Shown piece by piece: positions 7,811 to 16,526 of a DNA stretch of 64,000 nt. Below the pieces are notes generated by a model. The model was not told the DNA's origin, made no database searches, and saw only the letters and a list, made by a program, of their open reading frames with translations. The position numbers and the translations under genes were made by a program. Position 1 is the stretch's first letter. Each line of letters opens with the position of its first letter. The DNA is from Actinomadura litoris (lineage in GTDB: Bacteria > Actinomycetota > Actinomycetes > Streptosporangiales > Streptosporangiaceae). The stretch lies in the NCBI RefSeq assembly GCF_009733595.1, contig NZ_WOFH01000015.1:124001-188000 (forward strand), read 5' to 3'.

Positions 7811-9172
7811 ATGCCCCAACACGAACGCCCGGCGAACCCCCATCCGATCGTTCACTCCCCCAGGCCCCCCGAGTTCCCTCTGTCGGCGGGGCAGGAGCGC
7901 CTGTGGTGGCATGACCGGTTCGATGCCACCGGTAAGCGCCAGGATCACGTGACCGAAGGTTGGCGGGTTCCCGGGCCCGTGGACCACCAGGTGCTTTCCA
8001 CGGCGCTCGCCGGTCTGGTCCAGCGGCACGAGATCCTGCGGACGAGATTCGTCCGGCGGCCCGACGGCACCCCCGCGCAGCGGGTCGACAAGGACGCGAC
8101 CGTTCCCGTCATCCGGGCGGGCGCACACCCGGAGGACGCCGTTCGGCAGGCCACGGCCGAGCCGTTCGACCTGTCGGCTCCGCCGCTTCTGCGGGTGGTC
8201 ATCGCCGAGTTGGACGATCACGACACCGGTGTCCTGCTGGTGTTGCACCACATCATCACCGACCGCTGGTCGATGGACGTGATCGCCCGTGACCTCTTCG
8301 AGCTCTACGCCGCCGCGCGCGCCGAGCGGACTCCGCGACTGCCCGCCCTCGCGGTCCAGTACGGGGACTACGCGCTGTGGCAGCGGCGGCTCCTGGAAAG
8401 CGATCTCGTGCGACCGCGATCGCTCTACTGGAAGCGGGCGCTGGCGGGGTACCGGCGCCCCGGCCCGCCCGCCGATCGGTCGCACCCGGCGGCGAACGAA
8501 ACGCTGGGCCGGGAAACGACGGTGGAACTGTCGGCCGAGTCCAATGCGGCGTTGACGAGGATGGCCTGGCGAGCCCGTGCGAGTCCGGCCATCGTCGTCA
8601 CCGCGGCCCTGTGCGCGGCACTGGGCGCCATGACGGACCGAACGGACGTCGTCATCGGCGCGATCGTCTCCGACCGTCCACGACCAGACCTGCAAGAAGT
8701 GGTCGGTTGCTTCCTCAACACCGTCGCCCTGAGGGTGGACCTTTCACCGAACACCCTCAGTTTTTGTGAACTCGTCCAGCGCACCCGCGACGTCTGGGGG
8801 AGCGCGCACGCCAACCAGGACGTCCCCTTCGAACACCTGGCGGCCGCACTCGAAGTCGGCCCGAACGCTGAGCACGATCCGATCTTCGAGATGCTGGTGA
8901 ATCACGGAGGCGGCCGGCCCGGCGCCGATCGTCAACCCAATGTGCCGCCGCCGTGGGACCCCGTCGTCCAGGACACAGCGACCTTCGAGTTGTCGCTCTG
9001 CACACTGATGGTCAATACCCTGGTCACCGAGAACGGCGGCCTGCGGGTGGCCTTCGTCCACCGGCCGTCATCGTTCGACGACTCCACGACCACCTCCGTC
9101 GCCGCGTATTACGTCGACCTGCTCGAACGCGGCGTGACCGCCCCCGACTCGCCCTTTCCGCGCCGTCTTTGA
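7811..9172 (+). CDS. Stand-alone NRPS condensation-domain protein
   Basis: This 453-residue protein covers one condensation domain and little else. Family motifs in order are LSAGQERLWW (C1), HEILRTRF (C2), the active-site motif HHIITDRWSMDVIARDLFEL (C3), YGDYALWQRR (C4), IGAIVSDRP and VVGCFLNTVALRVDL (C5), and HANQDVPFEHLA (C6/C7). The second His of HHxxxDG, the general base, is present, but the usual Gly is Arg (DR). It would form an amide or ester between a carrier-bound acyl group and a nucleophile, but the neighbouring carrier protein is truncated and no adenylation domain is present. It may be orphaned or act on a carrier encoded elsewhere. Confidence 0.85.
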   Translation: MPQHERPANPHPIVHSPRPPEFPLSAGQERLWWHDRFDATGKRQDHVTEGWRVPGPVDHQVLSTALAGLVQRHEILRTRFVRRPDGTPAQRVDKDATVPVIRAGAHPEDAVRQATAEPFDLSAPPLLRVVIAELDDHDTGVLLVLHHIITDRWSMDVIARDLFELYAAARAERTPRLPALAVQYGDYALWQRRLLESDLVRPRSLYWKRALAGYRRPGPPADRSHPAANETLGRETTVELSAESNAALTRMAWRARASPAIVVTAALCAALGAMTDRTDVVIGAIVSDRPRPDLQEVVGCFLNTVALRVDLSPNTLSFCELVQRTRDVWGSAHANQDVPFEHLAAALEVGPNAEHDPIFEMLVNHGGGRPGADRQPNVPPPWDPVVQDTATFELSLCTLMVNTLVTENGGLRVAFVHRPSSFDDSTTTSVAAYYVDLLERGVTAPDSPFPRRL

Positions 9173-9276
9173 CCGCCCTCATGCGTCCGATCCACCGGTC
9201 ACTGAGACCCGCTCGCCCGCGGTCGCGGTGGTCCCGCCGTCGGGATGAGCTGCCGATCATGGGGTAGGCAGCTCAG

Positions 9277-9690
9277 ATGGCTGTTCTCGCTGTCAACCTA
9301 CCGGTGCGACGGGTCCTCGCCGTGGCGGTGATTGCGGTGATGGTCTGCGGGGCCTGCGATCGTACCGGTGACAACCGCGATCTACGCCAGGCCGTGCAGA
9401 CCTTCGTCAGCGCGGTTCAGCGACACGATGGACCTGGCGTGTGCGGGGCCTTGGCACCCGACGCCGCCGAGAGCCTGGAATCGGGCGGAAAGCAGTGTGC
9501 CGCACAGGTCACGGGCCTGGATCTGGGATCAGGGGCGATCACGGGTGTTCAGGTATGGGGCGAACGGGCGCAGGCACATCTGAGCGACGACACCGTTTTC
9601 CTGGCGCGTTTTCCTGGCGGCTGGAAGGTGACCGCGGCCGGGTGCGAGCCGCAGCCGAAGGGCCCCTACGACTGCGAGGTGGAAGCCTGA
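9277..9690 (+). CDS. Small secreted lipoprotein of unknown function
   Basis: This 137-residue protein has a type II signal peptide: basic n-region, hydrophobic VLAVAVIAVMV and lipobox VCGAC with the lipidated Cys at about residue 27. The mature part is a compact domain (DLRQAVQTFVSAVQRHDGPG, later WKVTAAGCEP) resembling small NTF2-like or stress-associated domains with several Cys. It overlaps the next small membrane gene by one base (TGATG), and the DUF6766-type gene follows. The three probably form an envelope-protein operon. Confidence 0.7.
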   Translation: MAVLAVNLPVRRVLAVAVIAVMVCGACDRTGDNRDLRQAVQTFVSAVQRHDGPGVCGALAPDAAESLESGGKQCAAQVTGLDLGSGAITGVQVWGERAQAHLSDDTVFLARFPGGWKVTAAGCEPQPKGPYDCEVEA

Positions 9691-9773
9691 TGCGCGCCGT
9701 CTTCGCTCTCACCATGCTCATCATCGTCAGCGGGCTGGCGTACGTGATGGCCATCGGGCTGATGGGGCGGTGA
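9690..9773 (+). CDS. 27-residue single-helix membrane peptide
   Basis: The start codon overlaps the lipoprotein stop (TGATG), and the stop overlaps the GTG start of the next gene (GTGA). The product is essentially one hydrophobic helix (VFALTMLIIVSGLAYVMAIG) with Arg at each end. The tight coupling on both sides is the main evidence that it is translated. Confidence 0.55.
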   Translation: MRAVFALTMLIIVSGLAYVMAIGLMGR

Positions 9774-10453
9774 CGACGATGCGCCGGTTCGTTCGCGACA
9801 ACTCGCTCACCCTGTTCTTCCTGGGCATCCTGCTGCTCGCGCTCGTCGGGCAGGCGCTGTCAGGATGGCACGAGTACAACAACCAGGCGCTCGTCCAGTC
9901 CGGGGCCGAGATCTCGCTGCTGCGCTACCTCTCGTCGTCCCAGTTCGGAGTCGACGTCGCTGAGAACTGGCAATCGGAGTACCTGCAGTTCTTCCTCTAC
10001 ATCTTCATGACCGTCTGGCTGCTCCAACGCGGCTCACCCGAGTCCAAGTCACCCGGCAGGGCAGGCGAGGAGTCCGACCAGGACCAGCACGTCGGCCGTC
10101 ACGCCACCGGCGGCTCGCCCCGCTGGGCGGCCATCGGTGGACTGCGTGGCGCGGTCTTCGCCCGTTCCCTCGGCCTGGCGATGGGGCTGATCTTCCTGGC
10201 GTCGTGGCTGGCCCAATCGATCGCCGGTCGCGTCGCCTACAACGCCGAACAGCTCGCCGACTACCAAGACCCGGTCTCCTGGACGGGCTACGTGACCTCT
10301 GCCGACTTCTGGAACCGGACCTTGCAGAACTGGCAGTCGGAGTTCCTGGCCGTCGCCTCCATGGCCGCCTTCAGCATCTACCTGCGCCAACGCGGCTCAC
10401 CCGAGTCCAAGCCCGTCGGAACCTCCCACGAGGCCACCGGTATCGAAGGCTGA
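9770..10453 (+). CDS. DUF6766-like membrane protein with internal duplication
   Basis: This 227-residue protein has four predicted helices: LTLFFLGILLLALVGQAL; YLQFFLYIFMTVWLLQ; FARSLGLAMGLIFLASWLA; FLAVASMAAFSIYLRQ. The two halves repeat one plan. Each has NWQSE(Y/F)L before the second helix and R-G-S-P-E-S-K after it (about residues 67-100 and 185-215). The conserved NWQSE...RGSPESK blocks suggest a pseudo-twofold membrane domain. GTG 9770 is used because it gives a 4-nt overlap; ATG 9779 is possible. Function is unknown. Confidence 0.7.
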   Translation: MTTMRRFVRDNSLTLFFLGILLLALVGQALSGWHEYNNQALVQSGAEISLLRYLSSSQFGVDVAENWQSEYLQFFLYIFMTVWLLQRGSPESKSPGRAGEESDQDQHVGRHATGGSPRWAAIGGLRGAVFARSLGLAMGLIFLASWLAQSIAGRVAYNAEQLADYQDPVSWTGYVTSADFWNRTLQNWQSEFLAVASMAAFSIYLRQRGSPESKPVGTSHEATGIEG

Positions 10454-11265
10454 CCCCGGCAGGTGGCCGCGAAGCATCGGCCACCAGGCGGCCACTTCGA
10501 CGTGCGCGGACTCCTCCCCCACGGCCGCCTGAAGATCGGACACGCCCGCCTGGACGGCACCCGCACCCTCACCGTCTTCACCGAGGCGCTGACCAGCCAC
10601 GAAGTCGACTACCTCCACACCGACCGCATGGAACCCGGGGTCATCCGCTCAGCGTCGAAGAGCACAAGGGCCGGCACCCGGGTGCTCCGCAAGGGGATCC
10701 CCCACTTCGTCTCGCGGGCCGCTCGGCAGGCCCGACTGGTACCGCCTCCAAGTCCACACCGTCGGCGCGCGAGCTGCTGCGGGCCCATATCCCTTCCCCC
10801 GCCTCAGTGATCTTCGACACCTCGGTGCGGTTCCTGTTGAGGATCTGGCTGGTCTGACAGCTGGGTCGGGTGGCGAGGAATCCGCGCCGACCAGCCGTTT
10901 GTGGACCTTCCTGTGGGCGGTCACCGACCACGTCAACCAAGCCAAGAAGGACAAGGCCCGGCCCAGTAGAAGCGATCGCTGGTCTCCTTCCACTGCGTCT
11001 ACGCGCGCTCCTGGGGCGATGTGAAGCACCGCCGGCTGCACCTCGACCAGGCCGAGGAGAGCGCCCTGCAGGACATGCTCCGCTCGTGCTGACCAGAGGG
11101 CCCGGCGATAGCCGTCGTTTATTGCCGTGACCTGCGGTGGTGCCTCAGGAAAGGTGCGACAACGGCGTGACTGGTGTCAGTGGGTGCTTGATCACTCGAC
11201 GTGACCCGAACCGCTCGCTGCTCGGGCCGAACGCCTCCCAACAGCGAGTGCCGGGGAGCCTACGT
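10454..11265. other. Stretch without a supported gene
   Basis: Coding-like pieces occur in several plus-strand frames (for example FDVRGLLPHGRLKIGHARLD at about 10497 and SFHCVYARSWGDVKHRRLHL at about 10990), but none has a start signal, a family or a continuous frame. I read the stretch as decayed genes of unknown identity. Confidence 0.4.
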
Positions 11266-11616
11266 CTACGGCGCCTGGACGGTGCTGGTGGTTGCGGTAT
11301 CGCGTGCTCGGCGGCCAGCGCTCAGTACAGAGTCGAGCAGGCCGGGGAACAGTGCGTCGAGGTCCTCTCGGCGCAGCCGTACCAGCCGAGATCGACCCTG
11401 CACCTTCGTCCACGTCACGCCGGCCTCGCGCAGCACCCGGTAGTGGTGCGACAGCGTCGTCTGATGCACGTCGATTTCGGCGCCGATCGCGTTGCAGAAG
11501 TCCTCGCCCATCCGGTCGAGCCGCAGGACGAGGTCCAGCCGCACCGGATCGGCCAGAGCACGCAGCACCTCCACCAGCCGGATGGCCTCGGTCGCCGGCT
11601 GTGACACCTCACGCAT
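11266..11616 (-). CDS. ArsR-family transcriptional regulator
   Basis: This 116-residue protein starts at ATG 11616, which has a strong AGGAGG ribosome site 6 nt upstream. A winged helix is visible: VLRALADPVRLDLVLRLD, then the recognition-helix region EIDVHQTTLSHHYRVLREAG and the wing WTKVQGRSRLVRLRREDLDA. There is no CxC metal site in helix 3, so it is probably not an arsenic or metal sensor. It is divergent from an MFS exporter and very likely controls it through the inverted repeat between the genes. Confidence 0.85.
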   Translation of the reverse strand: MREVSQPATEAIRLVEVLRALADPVRLDLVLRLDRMGEDFCNAIGAEIDVHQTTLSHHYRVLREAGVTWTKVQGRSRLVRLRREDLDALFPGLLDSVLSAGRRARDTATTSTVQAP

Positions 11617-11655
11617 CGCCGCCTCCTGGGTTCCGCACACCCGCACGCTACCAAC

Positions 11656-11690
11656 TAATGGATATATGGACAAGTATCCATGTATCGCCT
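11656..11690. promoter_or_regulatory. Inverted repeat between arsR-like and MFS genes
   Basis: The arms ATGGATA (11658-11664) and TATCCAT (11675-11681) are perfect 7-bp complements separated by 10 bp, in a locally AT-rich patch where both divergent promoters should lie. This is the probable operator of the ArsR-type regulator. Confidence 0.6.
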
Positions 11691-11741
11691 AGGGTTCCGC
11701 TCGGTACTTCTGAGGTTCCTCTGGAAAGGCGGCACCGCCCG

Positions 11742-12929
11742 GTGTTGAAACGACTACTTCCGCTGGCCCTGGCGACATTCGCCGTCGGCACCGACAGCTA
11801 CGTCATCGCCGGTTTGCTCCCGGCCATCGCCACCGACCTGCAGGTCTCCACTCCCGCCGCCGGGCAACTGGTCACGGTGTTCGCCTTGGTGATGGCCCTG
11901 TCGGCGCCCGTCATGGGCGCGCTCACCAGTGGACTGGACAGGCGGTCCGCGCTGCTGGTCGCGTTGAGCATCTTCGTGGTCGGCAACGCTGCCACCGCCC
12001 TGGGGACCAGCTACGAGGTAGTGATGATCGCTCGCGTCGTGACCGCGGTCGGGGCCGGGATGATCAACTCCGCCGCCTCCAGCACTGCGGGGGCCATCGC
12101 GCCCCCTGAACGCCGCGGCAGGGCCCTGGCCTTCGTGTTGGGCGGCCTCACGCTGGCGACGGCGTTGGGCCTCCCCCTCGGCATGCTGATCGGCCGTACC
12201 GACTGGCACATCACCCTGTGGGCCGTCGCCGGGATCGGCCTCGCCGCGCTCCTCGGAATCGCCATAGGACTGCCCAAGGTGACGCTCCCCGCCGCCACAC
12301 TGGGCGACCGGCTGCGCCCGCTCAAGCAGGGCCGGGTCCTCGCGCTGCTGGCCGTCACCTCACTGGTCTTCCTCGGCGCCTACACCCTCTACACCTACAT
12401 CGGCCCGGCCCTGGAGGATGCGACCGACGGCTCCGAATCGCTGCTCACCGTCATCCTGCTGACCTGGGGAATCGGCATCCTGGTCGGAAACATCATCGCC
12501 GGACGACTGGTCGACCGGTACGACCCCGCACAGGTGTTGACCGGGCCCCTCATCGTCGCCGCCATCGCCCTTGGCCTCACTTCGGTGGCGACCGCCACGC
12601 TCGTGTCCACCCTGGTATGGGCCGCGATCTGGGGCGCGGCCCTGGGCGTCGTCGTCGTTCCCCAACAGCACCGACTCATCGCCCTCAGCCCGGCCGCGGC
12701 ACCGGTTCTCCTCGGCCTCAACTCCTCGGCCATCTACCTCGGGATCGCCCTTGGCGGTGGCTTGGGCGGACTGGCCCAGGAGTGGTTTGCCATGGTGCCC
12801 GCCGCGCTGGGTCTGCCCGCCGCCGGCGTCACGATCCTGGCGCTGCTCTACCATCTGACAACCACACGCCACCGTGCCCCCGCAGCACCCCAGCCGACCC
12901 CCTCCACCCCGGAGAAGGCCCAGGCGTAA
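11742..12929 (+). CDS. MFS exporter, DHA1 drug:proton antiporter type
   Basis: This 395-residue protein has about 12 hydrophobic segments, beginning LPLALATFAVGTDSYVIAGL. TSGLDRRSALLVALSIFVVG contains the DHA1 loop 2-3 motif A (G..DR...L) and APPERRGRALAFVLGGLTLA the antiporter region. GTG 11742 is chosen as it just precedes the first helix, with GGAAAGG about 13 nt upstream; an in-frame ATG at 11658 lies inside the putative operator. Such proteins export small hydrophobic molecules. The ArsR-type regulator in divergent orientation suggests ligand-induced efflux. Confidence 0.87.
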   Translation: MLKRLLPLALATFAVGTDSYVIAGLLPAIATDLQVSTPAAGQLVTVFALVMALSAPVMGALTSGLDRRSALLVALSIFVVGNAATALGTSYEVVMIARVVTAVGAGMINSAASSTAGAIAPPERRGRALAFVLGGLTLATALGLPLGMLIGRTDWHITLWAVAGIGLAALLGIAIGLPKVTLPAATLGDRLRPLKQGRVLALLAVTSLVFLGAYTLYTYIGPALEDATDGSESLLTVILLTWGIGILVGNIIAGRLVDRYDPAQVLTGPLIVAAIALGLTSVATATLVSTLVWAAIWGAALGVVVVPQQHRLIALSPAAAPVLLGLNSSAIYLGIALGGGLGGLAQEWFAMVPAALGLPAAGVTILALLYHLTTTRHRAPAAPQPTPSTPEKAQA

Positions 12930-13074
12930 CGCCCGACCCCGACCCGGTGGTGCTGGTCGCAGAGTGAGGTCGAGCTGGCACATCGCCGCAGGTAGCGGCC
13001 TTATCCGACCGAGATTTCGTCAGTACCACCGGGATCCCGACAAAGGGCGCCCTGATACCACCACGCCATCAACC

Positions 13075-14394
13075 ATTGAAGGTCACAGCTTCCGCCCCGC
13101 GCGCGGCCGGATCCGCGGTCCACGCCAGATGCGAGGTCGCCGCGTACAAGGTCAAGGAGTGGTAGGTCAGCAGGCGGTCCAGGGCCCCGTCGCGGTGGTC
13201 GGTACCGGCGTGCTACTCGCCCATGATGGTGGCGTACTGGCGGACCAGATCGTGCATGCGCCGCCAGCCGTAGGGGTCACCGGGTTCGATCAGGTGCGCC
13301 TCGGCGAGCCGTTCCAGCAGGCGGTGGCCCTCGGGCTCTAGCAGTCACGCGGTCGTGGTGGCCGCAGCGGTGGAGACCTGGGGACCGGGGTTGCAAGTGA
13401 GCAGCCGGAACATGCGCTGCTGGTCGACGGAAAGCGCCTGGTAGGACAGGGTGAAGGCGGTGCGCAGGCCCGGCCGATCGTTGTCGATGCGCTCCAAACG
13501 GGTGGCCTCGTCGCGCAGCCGCTCGGCCATCACCGCCAGCGGCATGCCCGGATGGGTGGCCAGCAGCGCGGCGACCAGGTGGATCGCCAGGGGCAGACCT
13601 GCGCAGGCAGCGGCGGCGTGGTCGGGGTGCTCGGCGGCGCGGGTGTCGCGGGGGCGTTTGGCCGCCAGCAACCGAGCCAGCAGCTCGGCGGTATCGGCGT
13701 CGGACAGGACCTCCAAGTCCAGGAGCAGGGCGGGCAGGTCACCGAGGGTGTGGCGGGAGGTCAAGATCGCATGCCCCGCTCCGGGCAGCAGCGCTTGGAC
13801 GTCGGTCTGGGGCGAGGCGTTGTCCAGCACCAGCAGGACCGGAGCGCCCGCGGCGGTGTAGGCGGTCAGGACCGCTCGGTACATCCGCACCCGCTCATCG
13901 AAGGCGGCCGGAACCACCTCATCGGGGACGCCCGGCCCGCGCAGCAGGTTCGCGATCGCCTGCTGGGCGGTGAGCCGGTGGGTGGTGTCGGGTGCGTAGC
14001 CGTGCAGGTCGATCGGCAGCACCCACCGGCGAACCAGCCCCTGCCCACCGCGATGTGGTCCGCCTGCACAGCCAGCTCGGTCTTGCCGATCCCGCCCAAG
14101 CCCGCCACCGCCGCGGCCACCAGCGTCACCCGCGCCTCGGCACCTGCGCCAGCCACCGACACTCCGCCTGACCCGCCGCCGGTAGGGATGGGCGCGAGGA
14201 CCTCCAGCAGATCGGCCAAGGCGTCGGCGCGGCCGACGAACTCCGGCGCAGAAGCACGCCAGCCGTTCAGCCCGGAAGGCACCTGAGGCGGGAGTTGCAC
14301 GATGATATCGCGGCCCTGCACCACCATCCCCGATACCGAACTCACCACCCAACCCGGCCCACCCCGGTGCCCGCCCCGCCGTTCACCCGCCATG
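13075..14394 (-). pseudogene. NB-ARC (STAND) ATPase, inactivated
   Basis: Minus-strand fragments line up as one NB-ARC protein. The N-terminal part has IIVQLPPQVPSGLNGWRASA and PEFVGRADALADLLEVL, then the P-loop AAVAGLGGIGKTELAVQADH. A one-base loss in a G run near 14021-14026 shifts the frame. The next frame continues with VLPIDLHGYAPDTTHRLTAQ, the Walker B-like APVLLVLDNASPQTDVQALL, GHAILTSRHTLGDLPALLLD (RNBS-B) and AACAGLPLAIHLVAALLATH (GLPL motif). That frame stops at 13345; a further in-phase piece (HRLLERLAEAHLIEPGDPYG, WRRMHDLVRQYATI) follows and ends in a stop. The usual C-terminal TPR or other sensor is absent. Confidence 0.8.
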
Positions 14395-14648
14395 ACGCGA
14401 CAGTACGGACACCACCACCCCGCCCGCGCGCCGCCAGCGCGGATCAGCGAGACGGTGACCGGCCCCGGCCACACCGCCCCTGAGCAGGCTCGGGGAGCGG
14501 CCGCGTGTGGACGCAGAGGCCCAAGGAGTGCCTTCCGGGCGGACCGGCCCGAACCGATCGCATTCCCCCACCACGCCCGCTCTCTGCTGACCGCGCCTGG
14601 CCCACCGCCTGCGGTGAGGCCGCAGCGATCGCGGCGATCATCGCGCGA

Positions 14649-14756
14649 CCGCACGGCGCACACGGTGGTCAAGTCGTTGCGGACCAGGTCGACGATCATG
14701 AGGTTCTCGGTGCGGTCCTTCTCGCTCACCGCCAGCTCGCGGCGGAGCGCCGCGTC
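14649..14756 (-). pseudogene. Fragment of a chorismate-binding enzyme (TrpE/PabB-like)
   Basis: The minus strand encodes DAALRRELAVSEKDRTENLM and IVDLVRNDL, the highly conserved block of anthranilate/aminodeoxychorismate/isochorismate synthases (K-D-R-x-E-N-L-M-I-V-D-L-x-R-N-D-L). Both sides are unrelated, so only about 36 codons of an enzyme of more than 400 residues remain. An isochorismatase-like gene lies about 110 bp away, hinting at a lost chorismate-derived pathway. Confidence 0.65.
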
Positions 14757-14869
14757 CCGCCTGGGGCGTCGCACTGCGCGGGCCGCCACCACGCGATCAT
14801 CATAGTGGCCAGCATGACCGTCCTACCGACCACGGGACGGCGGATGGAACGACTCACCGGGAGCCTGTC

Positions 14870-15427
14870 ATGACCACAGCACTGATCATCGGAGACGTCC
14901 AGCGGGGCATCACGAACGGCTACCCGTTCGCCCGGCAGGTCGTACCGCCGCTCACGGAGCTGCTCCCGCGCGCTCGCGCGGCCGGTGCGCTCGTCGCCTT
15001 CGTGCACTTCGCCTTCCGCCCCAACGGGGCCGACCTCCCGCCGGGCAATGCCATGTTCAGGTCGTTCTACGAGGCCGGGGACGCCTTCCTGGAGGGATCG
15101 GCCGGAGCGGAGATCGATCTGCCGGTCACCGAGGAAGACGTCGTCGTGCTCAAGCGCCGCGCCAGCGCGTTCGCCGGCACGGACCTCGACCTCGTGCTCC
15201 GCGCCGGCGGCGTCGACACGATCCTGGTCGCCGGGGTCGCGACCAGCGCGATGGTGGCCGCGACGTGCTACGACGCGGCGGACCGCGGCTACCGGGTGAC
15301 CGTCCTGCGCGACGGCTGCGCCGATGGCGACGCGGTGATGCACGACTTCTTCATGGACGCCGTGTTCCCCAGTCGCGGGTTCGAGGTCATCACCTGCGCC
15401 GACTGGCAAGAGGTACGGGAAGAGTGA
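14870..15427 (+). CDS. Isochorismatase-family (cysteine-hydrolase fold) protein
   Basis: This 185-residue protein starts at ATG 14870. It has the family's first Asp in ALIIGDVQRGITNGYP, the Lys region VVVLKRRASAFAGTDLDLVL and the cis-peptide loop region TILVAGVATSAMVAATCYDA followed by ADRGYRVTVLRDGC. In cysteine hydrolases the nucleophile sits two or three residues after GVAT (usually xxC). Here that segment is TSAMV, so the canonical Cys appears to be missing, although a Cys occurs a few residues later. It may be an isochorismatase-like enzyme that needs no Cys, or inactive. Confidence 0.8.
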   Translation: MTTALIIGDVQRGITNGYPFARQVVPPLTELLPRARAAGALVAFVHFAFRPNGADLPPGNAMFRSFYEAGDAFLEGSAGAEIDLPVTEEDVVVLKRRASAFAGTDLDLVLRAGGVDTILVAGVATSAMVAATCYDAADRGYRVTVLRDGCADGDAVMHDFFMDAVFPSRGFEVITCADWQEVREE

Positions 15428-16112
15428 ACGGCACGGTTCGTGGACCGGGCGGTCCGAGTATTGGCGGCGGTCAGGCTTGCGGGATGGCGGTCAGCCTCCT
15501 CCGGCGGTGGCGGTCAGGAACTCGACATGGTCATTGCCGGTCAGGGGTGTACTGCCGTCGCCCTGCGTGAGCCAGCCGCCGATGAAGATCGCATCCCACA
15601 GGTCCTCGATCGCGATCATCACCATGGCCTCCTGGTAGTCGACTTGGCGGCCCTCTTCCGAAGCGCCAGCACCTGGTCCCAACACCCCTCGCCAGGACGC
15701 ACCCTGACCTCGCGCCCGGGAGCTCGCCGCCACGTCGTCATCCACGCGATGCTCGCGGCGGGACGGCCTCACATCCACATGCGGCGGAGCGCCTCCATCC
15801 GACTCTCCGCGGCCAACGGTGCCACCACGATCCGACACTCAGCCCTGATGTGGCTCAAAAGCCGAGCGGGGATGGTCCTCGCCGCCGCCGCGGGCAGGCT
15901 GAGGCTGATCATCGCGCTCTGAATCAGTGCCGTCACAGGCCCTCCATTCTATTCGCCTCCCCTCCCTACTGATGGACGGACCCGCAACGCATGATCGTCC
16001 GGCGGCTCCAGGTCGCGCGCCGAGCTGCGAGCGTCTCCTGATGGCCCACGCGCGTGAGCACGGGCACGGTGGCGGCCGGGCCGGTTCGAGCCGCGCCAGG
16101 ACCGCTGCCGAG
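15428..16112. other. Stretch without a supported gene
   Basis: The minus strand at about 15491-15640 reads YQEAMVMIAIEDLWDAIFIG and GWLTQGDGSTPLTGNDHVEF, which looks like the conserved end of a small actinobacterial protein, but the upstream part is out of frame or absent. The remainder has nothing I can support. Confidence 0.35.
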
Positions 16113-16526
16113 TTAGGCGGGGGACGGATAGGTGGCGGCGAGGTGGTCGTGGAGTTCGGCGTGGCGGAACTGGTAGATCGGGCCGACCGCGCGCAGCAGG
16201 CCGAGGCGGCGGCAGTCGTCCAGGAAGGGCATCAGTCGGCGTGGCAGGCGGCGGGTCCGTGCGAGCTGGTAGGTGGCGACCAGGTATGCCAGCCACGCCC
16301 GGTGCTCACCATCGGTGATCCCGACCGCGAGGCCGGCTAGGAGCCCGAGCGTAGACCCGAACCCGAGTCCGGCCGCGGGCTCGTACAGGAGCCCGACTGT
16401 GAGCCCGACCCCGAGTCCGGTCATGAGCCCGCTGTTGGCGGCGCGGAACAGGTTCAGGGTCCGGTCGGCGTGCCAGTTGCCCATGGGGTCTGGGCGTGAC
16501 GTGTGTGCGCAGGTGTCTGTGCCCAC
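16113..16526 (-). pseudogene. C-terminal part of the NACHT ATPase, in a shifted frame
   Basis: The frame continues the gene at 16454-18355 after a -1 shift: NWHADRTLNLFRAANSGLMT, then Gly/Leu-rich helices (GLGVGLTVGLLYEPAAGLGF) and the terminal ARTRRLPRRLMPFLDDCRRL with GLLRAVGPIYQFRHAELHDH. In related membrane NACHT proteins this block ends the same polypeptide. Whether it is expressed on its own from a GTG at 16526, or only by frameshifting, cannot be decided here. No classical slippery heptamer is visible in the 73-nt overlap. Confidence 0.6.
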
